From Bacteroidales bacterium (GTDB taxonomy: Bacteria; Bacteroidota; Bacteroidia; Bacteroidales; UBA932), in contig JAFRUH010000017.1 in the NCBI GenBank assembly GCA_017438975.1, positions 23,055-87,054 on the forward strand: 64,000 nt of DNA. The letters run 5' to 3'. The notes beneath the pieces were generated by a model, which was not told the origin of the DNA, made no database searches, and worked only from the letters and a program-made list of their open reading frames with translations. Made by a program: the position numbers and the translations under genes. Positions within the stretch are counted from its first letter, which is position 1; every line of letters starts with the position of its first letter. This document shows, one piece after another, positions 16,479 through 24,342 of this stretch.

Positions 16479-18287
16479 TTATCCGGGGAACAGTTCAGGA
16501 TTGAGTTCCCGGTGGATACGCAAAGCAAGTTCCGTACCAACCAGGGCGGCGATGTCTTCGACCGGGGCGGAGGCGATCCGGGCGACGCTCCCGAAATGCA
16601 GGAGAAGGCGCTGCTCCGTCTTCTCCCCGACCCCCTTGATGTCCCGGAGAACGGAATGGATCTGGGCCTTGCTGCGGAGATTCCGGTGAAAAGTGATGCC
16701 GAAGCGGTGGGCCTCGTCGCGGATATGCTGCAGGACCTTCAGGGCCTGCGAGTTACGGTCGATGAAGAGCGGGTAGGGATCCCCGACGCGGATAACTTCC
16801 TCGAGACGCTTGGCAAGGCCTACGACGGTCAGCTGCTCGGTCAGGCCGAGCTCGGCGAGCGCCTGGTAGGCTGCGTCCAGCTGCCCCTTTCCGCCGTCGA
16901 TGACGATCAGCTGGGGCAGGTCGTCCGGGGCTTCGGCGAGCATCCGCGAATAGCGCCGGTTCACGACTTCCTTCATCGAAGCGAAGTCGTTCGCTCCGAT
17001 GACCGTCTTGATCTTGAATTTGCGGTAATCCTTCTTGGAAGGCTCGCCGTCGCGGAAAACGACACACGAAGCGACCGGATTGGTCCCCTGGATATTGGAA
17101 TTGTCGAAGCATTCCATGTGCCGGGGCAGGACCTCCATCCCGAGGGCTTTCCGAAGGTCCTCCATGACGGACAGGCGGTACTGGTCGGGATCGGTATGTT
17201 CTTTCTGCTTGATGGAATTGAAATGGAATTCCTTGGCATTCTTGGCGCTGAGTTCCAGCAGGGCCAGTTTGTCGCCCCGGACGGGAATCCGGAACGTCAC
17301 CCCTTCGATTTCGACATCCGGCAGGAAGGGGACGATGACCTCCTTTGCAAGGGTCCCGAACTTCGACTCGATTTCGGCGATGAAAGCGCTCAGGACGGCG
17401 GAGGGTTCCTCCTCGATCTGCATCCGGAAACCGAGATTGAGGGACTGTATGACGGCCCCGCCGCGGATCCGGAGGAAATTCCCGAAAGCCTCGTTGACGT
17501 CGAACACCAGCGAGAAAACGTCCGCGGCAGTATCCATAGAGGAGGTGATGATGGACTTGGAATAATGCTTCTCCAGTGAAGCCGCCTTTTCTTTATAAAT
17601 CTGGGCGGTCTCGAAATCAAGTCTTTCCGCCGCCTCGCCCATCAGGGCCCGGTAGTGCTGGAGGATTTCCCCACCGCGTCCGGTCAGGAGATGGACGATC
17701 TCTTCGATCCATCCCTGGTACTCCTCTTTCGAAACGCCGCCGACACAACAGCCGCGACAGCGCCCGAGATGGAAATTGAGGCAGGGGCGGAATTTCTTGC
17801 GGAGGATCGCCTCCGAAGTGATTTTGAGGTTGCAGTTGCGCAAGGGGTACATCTCGGAGAAGAATCCGATCAGGTTCCGGGCGTGCAGGACGGAACTGTA
17901 CGGGCCGAAATAGCGGTTCCCGCCGCTCTTGTCCATCCTCCTGGTAATGAACACCTTCGGAAACTCGTCCCCGGTCACGCAGATCCAGGGATAGGTCTTC
18001 GAATCCTTTAGGAGGATATTGTACTTGGGCTTGTACTGCTTGATGAGATTGTTCTCGAGGAGCAGCGCGTCAGCTTCGGAATCGACGACGGAATACTGGG
18101 CGTCCGCGATCCGGGAGACCAGCAGGCGGGTCTTGGTGTTCAGCCGCTCGGGCGGCACGAAATACTGGGCGACCCTTTTGTGGAGATCCTTCGCCTTCCC
18201 CACATAAATGACGTTCCCCGAGGAGTCGTAATACCGATAGACTCCCGGGGAATGTGGAAAAAGTGCGATTTTCTCTTTTACGGTCAC
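16479..18287 (-). CDS. uvrC: Excinuclease ABC subunit C
   Basis: 602 aa nucleotide-excision-repair nuclease. The N-terminal GIY-YIG domain has PGVYRYYDSSGNVIYVGKA at about residues 14-32. The UVR motif (ERLDFETAQIYKEKAASLEKH) is in the middle, the RNase H-like C-terminal nuclease has HMECFDNSNIQGTNPVAS and VIDGGKGQL, and helix-hairpin-helix motifs are at the end (IKGVGEKTEQRLL). It shares its first base with the stop of the upstream thioredoxin-like gene. Full length, no truncation. Confidence 0.97.
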   Translation of the reverse strand: MTVKEKIALFPHSPGVYRYYDSSGNVIYVGKAKDLHKRVAQYFVPPERLNTKTRLLVSRIADAQYSVVDSEADALLLENNLIKQYKPKYNILLKDSKTYPWICVTGDEFPKVFITRRMDKSGGNRYFGPYSSVLHARNLIGFFSEMYPLRNCNLKITSEAILRKKFRPCLNFHLGRCRGCCVGGVSKEEYQGWIEEIVHLLTGRGGEILQHYRALMGEAAERLDFETAQIYKEKAASLEKHYSKSIITSSMDTAADVFSLVFDVNEAFGNFLRIRGGAVIQSLNLGFRMQIEEEPSAVLSAFIAEIESKFGTLAKEVIVPFLPDVEIEGVTFRIPVRGDKLALLELSAKNAKEFHFNSIKQKEHTDPDQYRLSVMEDLRKALGMEVLPRHMECFDNSNIQGTNPVASCVVFRDGEPSKKDYRKFKIKTVIGANDFASMKEVVNRRYSRMLAEAPDDLPQLIVIDGGKGQLDAAYQALAELGLTEQLTVVGLAKRLEEVIRVGDPYPLFIDRNSQALKVLQHIRDEAHRFGITFHRNLRSKAQIHSVLRDIKGVGEKTEQRLLLHFGSVARIASAPVEDIAALVGTELALRIHRELNPELFPG

Positions 18288-19384
18288 TACTTCAGGCAGT
18301 CGGCGACGGCCTTGCGGATCGCTTCGCCGCGGAGGTCGCGCTTGAGGATCGTTCCGTCAGGACCGAAAAGGATGATATGGGGAATGCCCTCGATGCCGTA
18401 GAGATCGGTCGGGCCCTGCTGGGCGTTGATGATCTGATTCCAGGAGATGCCGAGTTCTTCGGCTGCAGCCTTGCTGTCCTCGGGCTTGTCCCAGACTGCG
18501 ACGCTGAGCATGTCGAACTTGTCGGAGTGGAACTCGTCATAAACGGCCTTGAGGTTCGGCATCTCGGCACGGCAGGGGCCGCACCAGGAGGCCCAGAAGT
18601 CGACGATCATATACTTGCCCTTTCCGATGAAATCGGAGAAACGGACCGTCGTCGCCTCGGCGTTTTCGGGATCCTGGACGACCGTGAAGTCCTTGAACAT
18701 CTTGCCTTCGGCCGTTTCCATCCGGATCTCGATGGCCTTTCTCTTCTGCTGGACCGGTTCCATGGCGCGGACAGTCTCGCCGAGTCCGTCGATGATGCCG
18801 ATCATTTCCTCGTCGTCCGCATCGATGGTGGTGAGGGCCATCAGGGCAAGGAGGTTGTCCTTGTTGGCGGCGAGGACCTCGCGGCACCGGGTATTGATAT
18901 TCCCGGAGGCGGTCTCATAGATGGCGTTCAGCCTGGATTCCTTCTCTTCGTCGGAAAGGCCTTTTTCTTTGGCGAGGGCGTCGTTGTCGGCGCGGAACTT
19001 CGTCATGATATCCTGCATACTTGCGTTGAATTCATCGTAAGCGGCCTGGACGGATTTCTTCGGATTGGAAGAGGTGATGACGGCAGCGCCTTCATCACTG
19101 AACTTCACCGTCAGCTTGGTGCCGTCGAGGATGACGCGGGCGGTATGGTCCTCGCTGTCGATCGTCGCCATAGCGAGCACGTCGGTCGGGAGCTCAACCG
19201 TGAAAGAGCGCGTGTCAGGATTGGTCTTGACAAGGGTATCGAGGTCTCCGGAGATGATATGCACCTCGGCGGGAACTTTGCCCTCATACTGTCCGACGAG
19301 AACGGTCTTGTCGGAGGGTTTGCCGTTGCAGGCGAACAGCACGGAAGCGGCCGCCATCAGCAGGAAAAGATTTCTTGTTTTCAT
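18287..19384 (-). CDS. Thioredoxin-like lipoprotein with TlpA-type domain
   Basis: 365 aa. It starts with a lipoprotein signal (lipobox VLFAC, Cys 19), then a beta-rich N-terminal region like the DUF4369 proteins of Bacteroidota, a helical middle, and a C-terminal TlpA/AhpC-TSA thioredoxin fold. The redox motif is in WASWCGPCRAEMP at about residue 262, and the cis-Pro loop is IEGIPHIILF. It probably serves in periplasmic disulfide reduction or cytochrome maturation. It precedes uvrC with a 1-bp overlap. The promoter box is at 19416-19423. Confidence 0.88.
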   Translation of the reverse strand: MKTRNLFLLMAAASVLFACNGKPSDKTVLVGQYEGKVPAEVHIISGDLDTLVKTNPDTRSFTVELPTDVLAMATIDSEDHTARVILDGTKLTVKFSDEGAAVITSSNPKKSVQAAYDEFNASMQDIMTKFRADNDALAKEKGLSDEEKESRLNAIYETASGNINTRCREVLAANKDNLLALMALTTIDADDEEMIGIIDGLGETVRAMEPVQQKRKAIEIRMETAEGKMFKDFTVVQDPENAEATTVRFSDFIGKGKYMIVDFWASWCGPCRAEMPNLKAVYDEFHSDKFDMLSVAVWDKPEDSKAAAEELGISWNQIINAQQGPTDLYGIEGIPHIILFGPDGTILKRDLRGEAIRKAVADCLK

Positions 19385-19415
19385 ATAAATACTTATGTCT
19401 AATTTATTTAGCCTT

Positions 19416-19423
19416 CAAAGATA
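19416..19423 (-). promoter_or_regulatory. -7 promoter box of the thioredoxin-like gene
   Basis: It reads TATCTTTG on the minus strand in a 44-bp gap, giving a leader of about 28 nt to ATG 19384. Confidence 0.5.
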
Positions 19424-19428
19424 GCAAA

Positions 19429-19680
19429 TTATTTCAACAACTTCCTGCTTCGCTTGCGCAGACGGCCGAGGATCGTCAGAAGAACACCGTAGAAGGGTAC
19501 GGAAGTCCCGGCCCGGCGGATACCTTCCCCGAGGAGGGCCGTCGGAGTATAGAAACCCTTCGCCAGCTGATAGTGGCGTTTCAGGCGTTTCCGCATGGTC
19601 CGAAGCTGCTCGTCCGTCCCCGCGATCGCCTGCTCCAGTTCGTCAAGATTCCGGATCGACAGGTAATTCTTCTTTTTCAT
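19429..19680 (-). CDS. Small basic protein, unknown
   Basis: 83 aa. The N-terminal part is helical and charged (LDELEQAIAGTDEQLRTMRKRLKRHYQL), the middle part mildly hydrophobic (RRAGTSVPFYGVLLTILG), and the end very basic (RLRKRSRKLLK). I do not recognise a named domain. It overlaps the holin-like gene by 38 bp and forms a unit with the two genes upstream (holin-like, YtxH-like). It may be a peripheral membrane partner of those proteins; this is inference. Confidence 0.7.
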   Translation of the reverse strand: MKKKNYLSIRNLDELEQAIAGTDEQLRTMRKRLKRHYQLAKGFYTPTALLGEGIRRAGTSVPFYGVLLTILGRLRKRSRKLLK

Positions 19681-20017
19681 CGAAAAACAGTTTAATGAAG
19701 AGCTTCACGAAAGTACCGCGGAAAGGCTTGTCCTTGACGATGAAGAGGATGACAAGGATGACGGCGAGGAGGCCGGCGACAATCATCGCCGCGCCGCCGT
19801 AACTGCCGATCCAGGAGCCCAGCAGCAGGGTCAGTCCGAACGAGAGGGCGAGCAGGAGGGAGGTCGTAACCCCGAGGATCAGGATCAGGCTGAGCAGCTT
19901 GGAGACGGTAATCGTCAAGCCCCGGACGGCCCGAAGCCTGATGTCGTCCACCCGGACGTCGACATAATCCTTGAGCTCGGAGGCGATATCCTCTAACGGC
20001 TTGGTAAAATCACTCAT
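19643..20017 (-). CDS. Phage-holin-like (superfamily III, DUF1469-type) membrane protein
   Basis: 124 aa. An N-terminal amphipathic stretch (PLEDIASELKDYVDVRVDDIRLRAVRG) is followed by two transmembrane segments joined by a short Gly-rich loop (LTLLLGSWIGSYGGAAMIVAGLL). This is the pattern of the YqjE/DUF1469 actinobacterial-type holin family found in many Bacteroidota next to YtxH genes. No phage genes surround it, so it is a chromosomal envelope protein, not a lysis gene. It overlaps the YtxH start by 4 bp. Confidence 0.72.
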   Translation of the reverse strand: MSDFTKPLEDIASELKDYVDVRVDDIRLRAVRGLTITVSKLLSLILILGVTTSLLLALSFGLTLLLGSWIGSYGGAAMIVAGLLAVILVILFIVKDKPFRGTFVKLFIKLFFDEKEELPVDPES

Positions 20018-20226
20018 GCCTGTTCCGGCTCTCCGGCCTCTTCCTGCAAGTCTTCCTTCTGCTGCTCATCTTCATCCAGGTCCTCAGTGAAGGCCTTTTC
20101 CCATTCATCGAGTTTGGCGCGGACGCGCTTGCGGGTTTCCGTTCCCTTGTCGGGAGCGAAGAGAAGGCCGAGGGCGGCGCCGGCGGCAAGGCCGGTCAGA
20201 AGGGAGAAAAATGATTTCGTTTTCAT
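20014..20226 (-). CDS. YtxH domain protein
   Basis: 70 aa. It starts SFFSLLTGLAAGAALGLLFAPDKGTETRKRVRAK, the YtxH signature: a Gly/Ala-rich membrane segment followed by APDKG-T-x-R. The acidic tail is rich in Glu and Gln. It is a small envelope protein often linked to stress. It is the first gene of a three-gene unit with overlapping starts and stops. Confidence 0.85.
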   Translation of the reverse strand: MKTKSFFSLLTGLAAGAALGLLFAPDKGTETRKRVRAKLDEWEKAFTEDLDEDEQQKEDLQEEAGEPEQA

Positions 20227-20250
20227 GGTTATACGATTTAATAATTACAA

Positions 20251-21315
20251 TCAAATCAGTTCCCGGATGATTTCGTCCGAGACGAAGAAGCGGCTTTCCG
20301 GTATCCGGAAACGACCGTCCTCCTCTGCAAGAGCGCCCTCATCCAACAGGGAATCAATGACATCCGGCCTGCAATTTTCATGCAAAAAGGACGATTCGAT
20401 CCCCCGGGCGGTCCGGAGCGCGAGCATCAGCGTCTCCACCCGCATGTCTTCCGGAGTCAGGACCTCCTCCGTAAAGGAACGGTCCGTCAAGGAGGAATTG
20501 TTCCATCGGCGGCGGAAACCGTCGAAAGAATGCGCTCCGGGGCCGAATCCGACATAGGGAACGCGCCTCCAGTAGGCGCTGTTGTGGATGGCCTCCCGGC
20601 CGGGAAGGGCGAAATTGGAGATTTCGTAATGGACATAACCCGCGTCTGACAGGACCCGGCAGAGCCTGTCATATTGTCTGCGGCACTGCTCCTCGTCCGC
20701 CTCCCGGTAACGTCCTTCCGCGGTCATCCTCCCGAGCGCGCTTTCCCCTTCGACGGAAAGCTGGTAGCAGGAAATATGTTCAGGGGCGAGGGAGACGGCT
20801 TTTGCGAGGGTCTCCTCCCACAAGCCGTCCGTCAGGTGCGAGATCCCGAAAATCAGGTCGATGCTGATGTTCCGGAACCCGGCTTCCCTGGCAAGTCGGA
20901 AAGCCCGGACGGCCCGTTCCCCGTTGTGCCGCCGGTTCATCCACCGGAGCATCCCGTCGTCGAAGGACTGGACGCCCATGCTGAGCCGGTCGACGCCGAG
21001 GCGCCGGAGCCCCTCCAGGTATGGAAGACCCTTCTCGCAAAGGTCCTCAGGATTGGCTTCCAGGGTAAATTCGGTCCATTCCGTCGGCGGGAGGGCGCCG
21101 ACAATCCGCTCCAAGACGGAAAGGGGCAGCACCGAAGGGGTGCCGCCGCCTATGTAAAGAGTAGGAATATCATCTGTTATCTCGCCGCTCCTTTCCGCAA
21201 TCTCCCGGCAGATGGCATCTGCGTAACGGCCGGTCCGCTCTTCCGACGCGATCTCGGAATAGAAATCGCAATACGTGCAGAAACTCCTGCAGAAAGGGAC
21301 GTGGATATAGATCAC
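20251..21315 (-). CDS. hemW: HemW-type radical SAM protein
   Basis: 354 aa. The radical SAM cluster is CRSFCTYC (Cys 9, 13, 16), preceded by YIHVPF, and YIGGGTPSVL and TLEANPEDL are HemW/HemN landmarks. It lacks the long N-terminus of true coproporphyrinogen dehydrogenase HemN, and no second cysteine follows the CxxxCxxC as CxxxCxxCxC, so a heme-chaperone HemW role is preferred. It is cytosolic. It lies 4 bp after the coiled-coil membrane protein gene. Confidence 0.9.
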   Translation of the reverse strand: MIYIHVPFCRSFCTYCDFYSEIASEERTGRYADAICREIAERSGEITDDIPTLYIGGGTPSVLPLSVLERIVGALPPTEWTEFTLEANPEDLCEKGLPYLEGLRRLGVDRLSMGVQSFDDGMLRWMNRRHNGERAVRAFRLAREAGFRNISIDLIFGISHLTDGLWEETLAKAVSLAPEHISCYQLSVEGESALGRMTAEGRYREADEEQCRRQYDRLCRVLSDAGYVHYEISNFALPGREAIHNSAYWRRVPYVGFGPGAHSFDGFRRRWNNSSLTDRSFTEEVLTPEDMRVETLMLALRTARGIESSFLHENCRPDVIDSLLDEGALAEEDGRFRIPESRFFVSDEIIRELI

Positions 21316-21319
21316 GCCG

Positions 21320-22228
21320 CTATCGGAGCATCAGTTCGGAACGGCCGATCAGTCCCTTGGAGGTATAGGCCTCGACGGAATAGATGCCCTTGACGAACTC
21401 GCCGACATCCTTGATATAGATGCTCAGCTCGACCTCCTGGCGCTGGTAGTCGACCTCGCGGGATGCGGTAGCCATCAGGGTCTGTCCGGCAGCTTGGAAC
21501 TCGACGGAAGAACCGTTGGTCAAGAGGTTGCCGTTCGGATCCTTGACGCGGACATAGACACGGATCGCTCCGGGTTCGGCGATTTCGTTCTCGACCAGGG
21601 CAAGGGTCGCGACCATATAGGTCACGCGGCTGCTGCGGTCGGTGGACTTGTCGGAAGCATTGTAGGCGACAAGGTTCAGCCCGCGGCCCTTGATGGCCGA
21701 GCCGGCGGCCACCTGGCCGGAGAGCTGGTCGACTTTCTGGGTCAGGGCCTCGTTGGCCCTGCGGCTCTCAGCGGCTTCCTGACGGGCTGCCGCAGCATCC
21801 GCCGTCAGTTTCTTGTTCAGGGTATTGAGCGAATCGATATCATGGATATAGCCCTTCATGATCGTCCTGAGGGTGCCGAGTTCCTTTTCATACTGGCGGA
21901 TCTTGGACCGGTTGGTCGCCTCGGTCTTCTGGAGTTTCTCAATCAAGAGTTCAACCTGCTGGCGGGAAGTGTCAAGCTGGCTGTTGATATTCTCATAGTC
22001 CGAGCTCAGCGAGTCGAAATCCGATTTCAGGGCCACCATCTGCTCGGTCAGGTCGGCCTTCTCTTCTTCGAGTTCATGGACCAGGCCGGACTTCTGCCAG
22101 AGGAGGAAACCGAGGGCAGCTGCCAGCAGGGCGGCCACCGCGGCCAGGACATACATCGCGGATTTCAATCCGCTATTCTTTTTTTCGCGCTCTTCGCGTT
22201 CGATTCTCTCGAGGGGATCTTCAGTCAT
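21320..22228 (-). CDS. Single-pass coiled-coil membrane protein
   Basis: 302 aa. Order: charged cytoplasmic N-terminus (EDPLERIEREEREKKN), one transmembrane helix (about residues 25-45), a long heptad-like coiled coil from about 50 to 160 (LVHELEEEKADLTEQMVALK and onward), and a C-terminal beta-rich domain ending in SKGLIGRSELMLR. I know this layout from uncharacterised Bacteroidales proteins but cannot name a function. It is first in a unit with hemW. It may be an envelope spacer or scaffold; this is inference. Confidence 0.75.
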   Translation of the reverse strand: MTEDPLERIEREEREKKNSGLKSAMYVLAAVAALLAAALGFLLWQKSGLVHELEEEKADLTEQMVALKSDFDSLSSDYENINSQLDTSRQQVELLIEKLQKTEATNRSKIRQYEKELGTLRTIMKGYIHDIDSLNTLNKKLTADAAAARQEAAESRRANEALTQKVDQLSGQVAAGSAIKGRGLNLVAYNASDKSTDRSSRVTYMVATLALVENEIAEPGAIRVYVRVKDPNGNLLTNGSSVEFQAAGQTLMATASREVDYQRQEVELSIYIKDVGEFVKGIYSVEAYTSKGLIGRSELMLR

Positions 22229-22251
22229 AACACATTAATTTTATGAATGTA

Positions 22252-22259
22252 CAAATATA
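22252..22259 (-). promoter_or_regulatory. -7 promoter box of the coiled-coil protein gene
   Basis: It reads TATATTTG on the minus strand, with a leader of about 20 nt to ATG 22228. Confidence 0.5.
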
Positions 22260-22272
22260 GCGCATTTTTTGC

Positions 22273-22280
22273 TAATTTTG
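22273..22280 (+). promoter_or_regulatory. -7 promoter box of the 22302 gene
   Basis: It reads TAATTTTG, 21 nt before ATG 22302 and divergent from the minus-strand promoter 13 bp away. Confidence 0.5.
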
Positions 22281-22301
22281 TGCCTGAACAACATTTCCGT
22301 G

Positions 22302-22763
22302 ATGAAATACCTTAGAAGAGCCCTTAAATATTTCCTCCAGATCACCCTCATCTCGACCGTGATCATCGGAATCCTGATGCTCGCCGGCGTCCTCAGCCGG
22401 GACATCAACATCGTTTTCCAGAAGGGATGGACCTCCGTCGGATACATTCTCCTGATGTTCCTCGGCGTCGCTGCCGTCTACCCCCGGTTCGGCTACGCGG
22501 CCCGGATCCTGGCCGTCCGGGGAGAATTCACCGACCTGCGCCCCGGAATCGTCGGTTTCATGGAGAACCGCGGCTATGACCTTGAAAAGGAGGACGGCGA
22601 AAACCTCTCCTTCCGTCTCCGCTCGACGAGCGGCCGTCTGGCCCGTTTCTTGGAGGACAGGATTACGTTCACCCGAGTCCTCGGAGGCTTCGAGGTTGAA
22701 GGGCTGAACAGAGACATTGTACGGATAATCAACGGTTTACAGTACAAGTATGGAGACAGATAA
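22302..22763 (+). CDS. Small two-helix membrane protein, unknown
   Basis: 153 aa from ATG 22302; the longer reading begins with a TTG inside the promoter. Two transmembrane segments (LQITLISTVIIGILMLAGVL and VGYILLMFLGVAAVYPRF) are followed by a soluble C-terminal domain (GFMENRGYDLEKEDGENLSFRL...). I recall similar uncharacterised Bacteroidales proteins but no named domain. It overlaps the DUF2007 gene by 14 bp, so the two are probably co-translated. Confidence 0.72.
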   Translation: MKYLRRALKYFLQITLISTVIIGILMLAGVLSRDINIVFQKGWTSVGYILLMFLGVAAVYPRFGYAARILAVRGEFTDLRPGIVGFMENRGYDLEKEDGENLSFRLRSTSGRLARFLEDRITFTRVLGGFEVEGLNRDIVRIINGLQYKYGDR

Positions 22764-22977
22764 ACAAACCTTCAAGACAGTGGCGACCTTTTTGGACGTC
22801 ATGTCCGCCAACATCACGGCCGGCATGCTGAACGAAAACGGCATCCCGGCGGCTGTCATCGGAGCGGATTCCTCCTATCCGTCGCTCAGCTATGTGAAAC
22901 CGATCGAAGTGAAAGTCAACGAAAGTGACTACGAACTCGCGATGAGCCTTCTCGCCGCCTCGGACAAGGCCGAGTAG
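22750..22977 (+). CDS. DUF2007 putative signal-transducing protein
   Basis: 75 aa. The sequence FKTVATFLDVMSANITAGMLNENGIPAAVIG followed by a C-terminal KVNESDYELAMSLL matches the small DUF2007 ferredoxin-like fold (PII-like alpha/beta), proposed to bind ligands or partners. It overlaps the upstream membrane-protein gene by 14 bp and the convergent DUF3109 gene by 49 bp. Confidence 0.8.
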   Translation: METDKQTFKTVATFLDVMSANITAGMLNENGIPAAVIGADSSYPSLSYVKPIEVKVNESDYELAMSLLAASDKAE

Positions 22978-23534
22978 AACTCCTCGCCGAAAGCCCTGAC
23001 CAAAGGTTCGCGCAAGAATTCATAGACGCGGACCTTTTCTTTTTTGCCTTTCTCGTAGGCATCCTTGCAGATATCCCAGCGGTGCAGGTTGAGCCCTACC
23101 GTGTTTCCGCCCAACTTGACGACCCGGATCGGATAGAGCTGGCAGGAAATGGGTTTCCGAAAAGAGCAGAGTCCCTGGAAATAACAGCGCTCGATCGCGC
23201 AGAAACAGTTTCCCGCCCCGTCGAAGAGCGTATAGGCGCATTCCTCGCGGCCGGGGACGACGGGCGTCACCAGGTCGCCGTCCCGGTCGATCTCGAAGAA
23301 TCCTTTCTCGTCGACCGCCTTCCGGCCGGCTTCGCTCATCAGGGGAGAATAGGCCGGATAATGCTCTTCCAGCGGGTCCAGTTCCGATTCCTCCAACGGC
23401 GCGCCGCTGTCTCCGATGATGCAGCAGCAGCCTTTGCATTTTTCATAATCGCATGCAAAGAACTCCATCACTACATCCTCGGAGACCAGCACGTCACCGA
23501 TCTGCACGATCGTCCCGAAATCTCTTTTCCCCAT
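22929..23534 (-). CDS. DUF3109 cysteine-rich protein
   Basis: 201 aa. Start 23534 gives MGKRDFGTIVQIGDVLVSEDV, typical of DUF3109. Cysteines cluster at FACDYEKCKGCCCIIGDSG (about residues 25-43) and in a CAYT...CFCAIERCYFQGLCSFRKPISCQLYP stretch in the second third, reminiscent of YkgJ/DUF3109 metal-binding proteins. It probably binds zinc or iron. The 3' end overlaps the convergent DUF2007 gene by 49 bp. The -7 box sits only 7 nt before the ATG. Confidence 0.88.
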   Translation of the reverse strand: MGKRDFGTIVQIGDVLVSEDVVMEFFACDYEKCKGCCCIIGDSGAPLEESELDPLEEHYPAYSPLMSEAGRKAVDEKGFFEIDRDGDLVTPVVPGREECAYTLFDGAGNCFCAIERCYFQGLCSFRKPISCQLYPIRVVKLGGNTVGLNLHRWDICKDAYEKGKKEKVRVYEFLREPLVRAFGEEFYSALSEAARRLIASS

Positions 23535-23541
23535 AGGACTG

Positions 23542-23549
23542 CAAATATA
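23542..23549 (-). promoter_or_regulatory. -7 promoter box of the DUF3109 gene
   Basis: It reads TATATTTG on the minus strand, with TTGG 18 bp upstream (23568-23571) as a possible -33 element. It lies 7 nt from the ATG, so the leader would be very short. Confidence 0.5.
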
Positions 23550-23571
23550 CGATGTTATGCCGATAAACCAA

Positions 23572-23602
23572 TTTACCTCTGGCAAAAATCGCCAGAGGTA
23601 AA
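23572..23602. repeat. 31-bp palindromic element, copy 1
   Basis: 12-bp perfect arms TTTACCTCTGGC / GCCAGAGGTAAA surround an AAAAATC loop. A near-identical palindrome is found at 60603-60634. It lies 23 bp after the DUF4998 stop and next to the DUF3109 promoter. A T-run does not follow the stem, so it is not a simple terminator. Confidence 0.75.
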
Positions 23603-23624
23603 AAGGATCAGCTGGTTATTCTCC

Positions 23625-24329
23625 CTATCGTTTGAAACTCTCGCCTTGGACCCAGGGCTTGAAAAAGTTCTCGCACCACAAATCATTGGCGAAAACGGAA
23701 CGGTAGGAGAAGGGTTCCGCCGCAGCAAAGTCATAGTCCGGAAGAATCGTGGTGGTGGTGGAGACACGGGTCTGCACAACCTTCTCTCCGGAGGTCGATC
23801 TGTATCGTACTTCCGTATAGGACAAGTTTGACGTCTTAGCGCCCCATGTAATGATACAGTTCCCTTCGCCGTCAACCTGTGTGGATTCTATGGTCCGATC
23901 CGAAAGGCTTTCCAGGAAAACATCTCCGCGGACCGTGACGGAAACGTCACGCTGGATGGACCGGTTCCCTTCGGAATCTTCTGTATAAAGATAGAACGTG
24001 TAATCCGCTTCATCCAGATTCTCGATGAACAGGCCGACCGTATCCGCTACCGAGACGGGATAAGACGAACCTTCTATCAAAACGCTCTTCTTGTCCACGC
24101 CTTCATACCAGGTCACGACGGTTTTCGCTACACTGGGGTCAATGGGCTTCAGCCAGGTAAGCAATGCCTTGTAATACCCGGTTTTTCCTCCTGCATTCTC
24201 GGTCGTCTGGGGATATTTTTTGCCTCCGACCGTGATGAACTCCCTGTAGATCTCATCCTGGTCCCTGCAGGATGACAGGATGGAGCCTGCAGCAAGCAGA
24301 AGTACCCCGATAAATACGTATTTTTTCAT
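23625..24329 (-). CDS. DUF4998 lipoprotein of the polysaccharide-utilisation locus
   Basis: 234 aa. The lipoprotein signal ends in ILSSC (Cys 21). The body matches DUF4998 proteins: an N-terminal YYKALLTWLKPIDPSVAKTVVTWY segment resembling a fibronectin-type strand pair, then a second beta-rich half (IITWGAKTSNLSYTEVRYRSTSGEKVV). Such genes sit after SusD and a DUF5000 gene in many Bacteroidota loci. It is likely an outer-membrane surface glycan-binding protein. It is the last gene of the susC-susD unit, 13 bp after the DUF4959/5000 gene. Confidence 0.85.
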   Translation of the reverse strand: MKKYVFIGVLLLAAGSILSSCRDQDEIYREFITVGGKKYPQTTENAGGKTGYYKALLTWLKPIDPSVAKTVVTWYEGVDKKSVLIEGSSYPVSVADTVGLFIENLDEADYTFYLYTEDSEGNRSIQRDVSVTVRGDVFLESLSDRTIESTQVDGEGNCIITWGAKTSNLSYTEVRYRSTSGEKVVQTRVSTTTTILPDYDFAAAEPFSYRSVFANDLWCENFFKPWVQGESFKR

Positions 24330-24342
24330 ATTTCTTTATCGT

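Noticed and set aside
15840-17579. Open frame of 579 codons on the plus strand
   Set aside because: Antisense to pnuC and uvrC, both of which have full conserved motifs.
19643-20017. Prophage lysis gene (holin-like)
   Set aside because: No phage structural, lysin or integrase genes nearby; it is part of a YtxH-type envelope unit.
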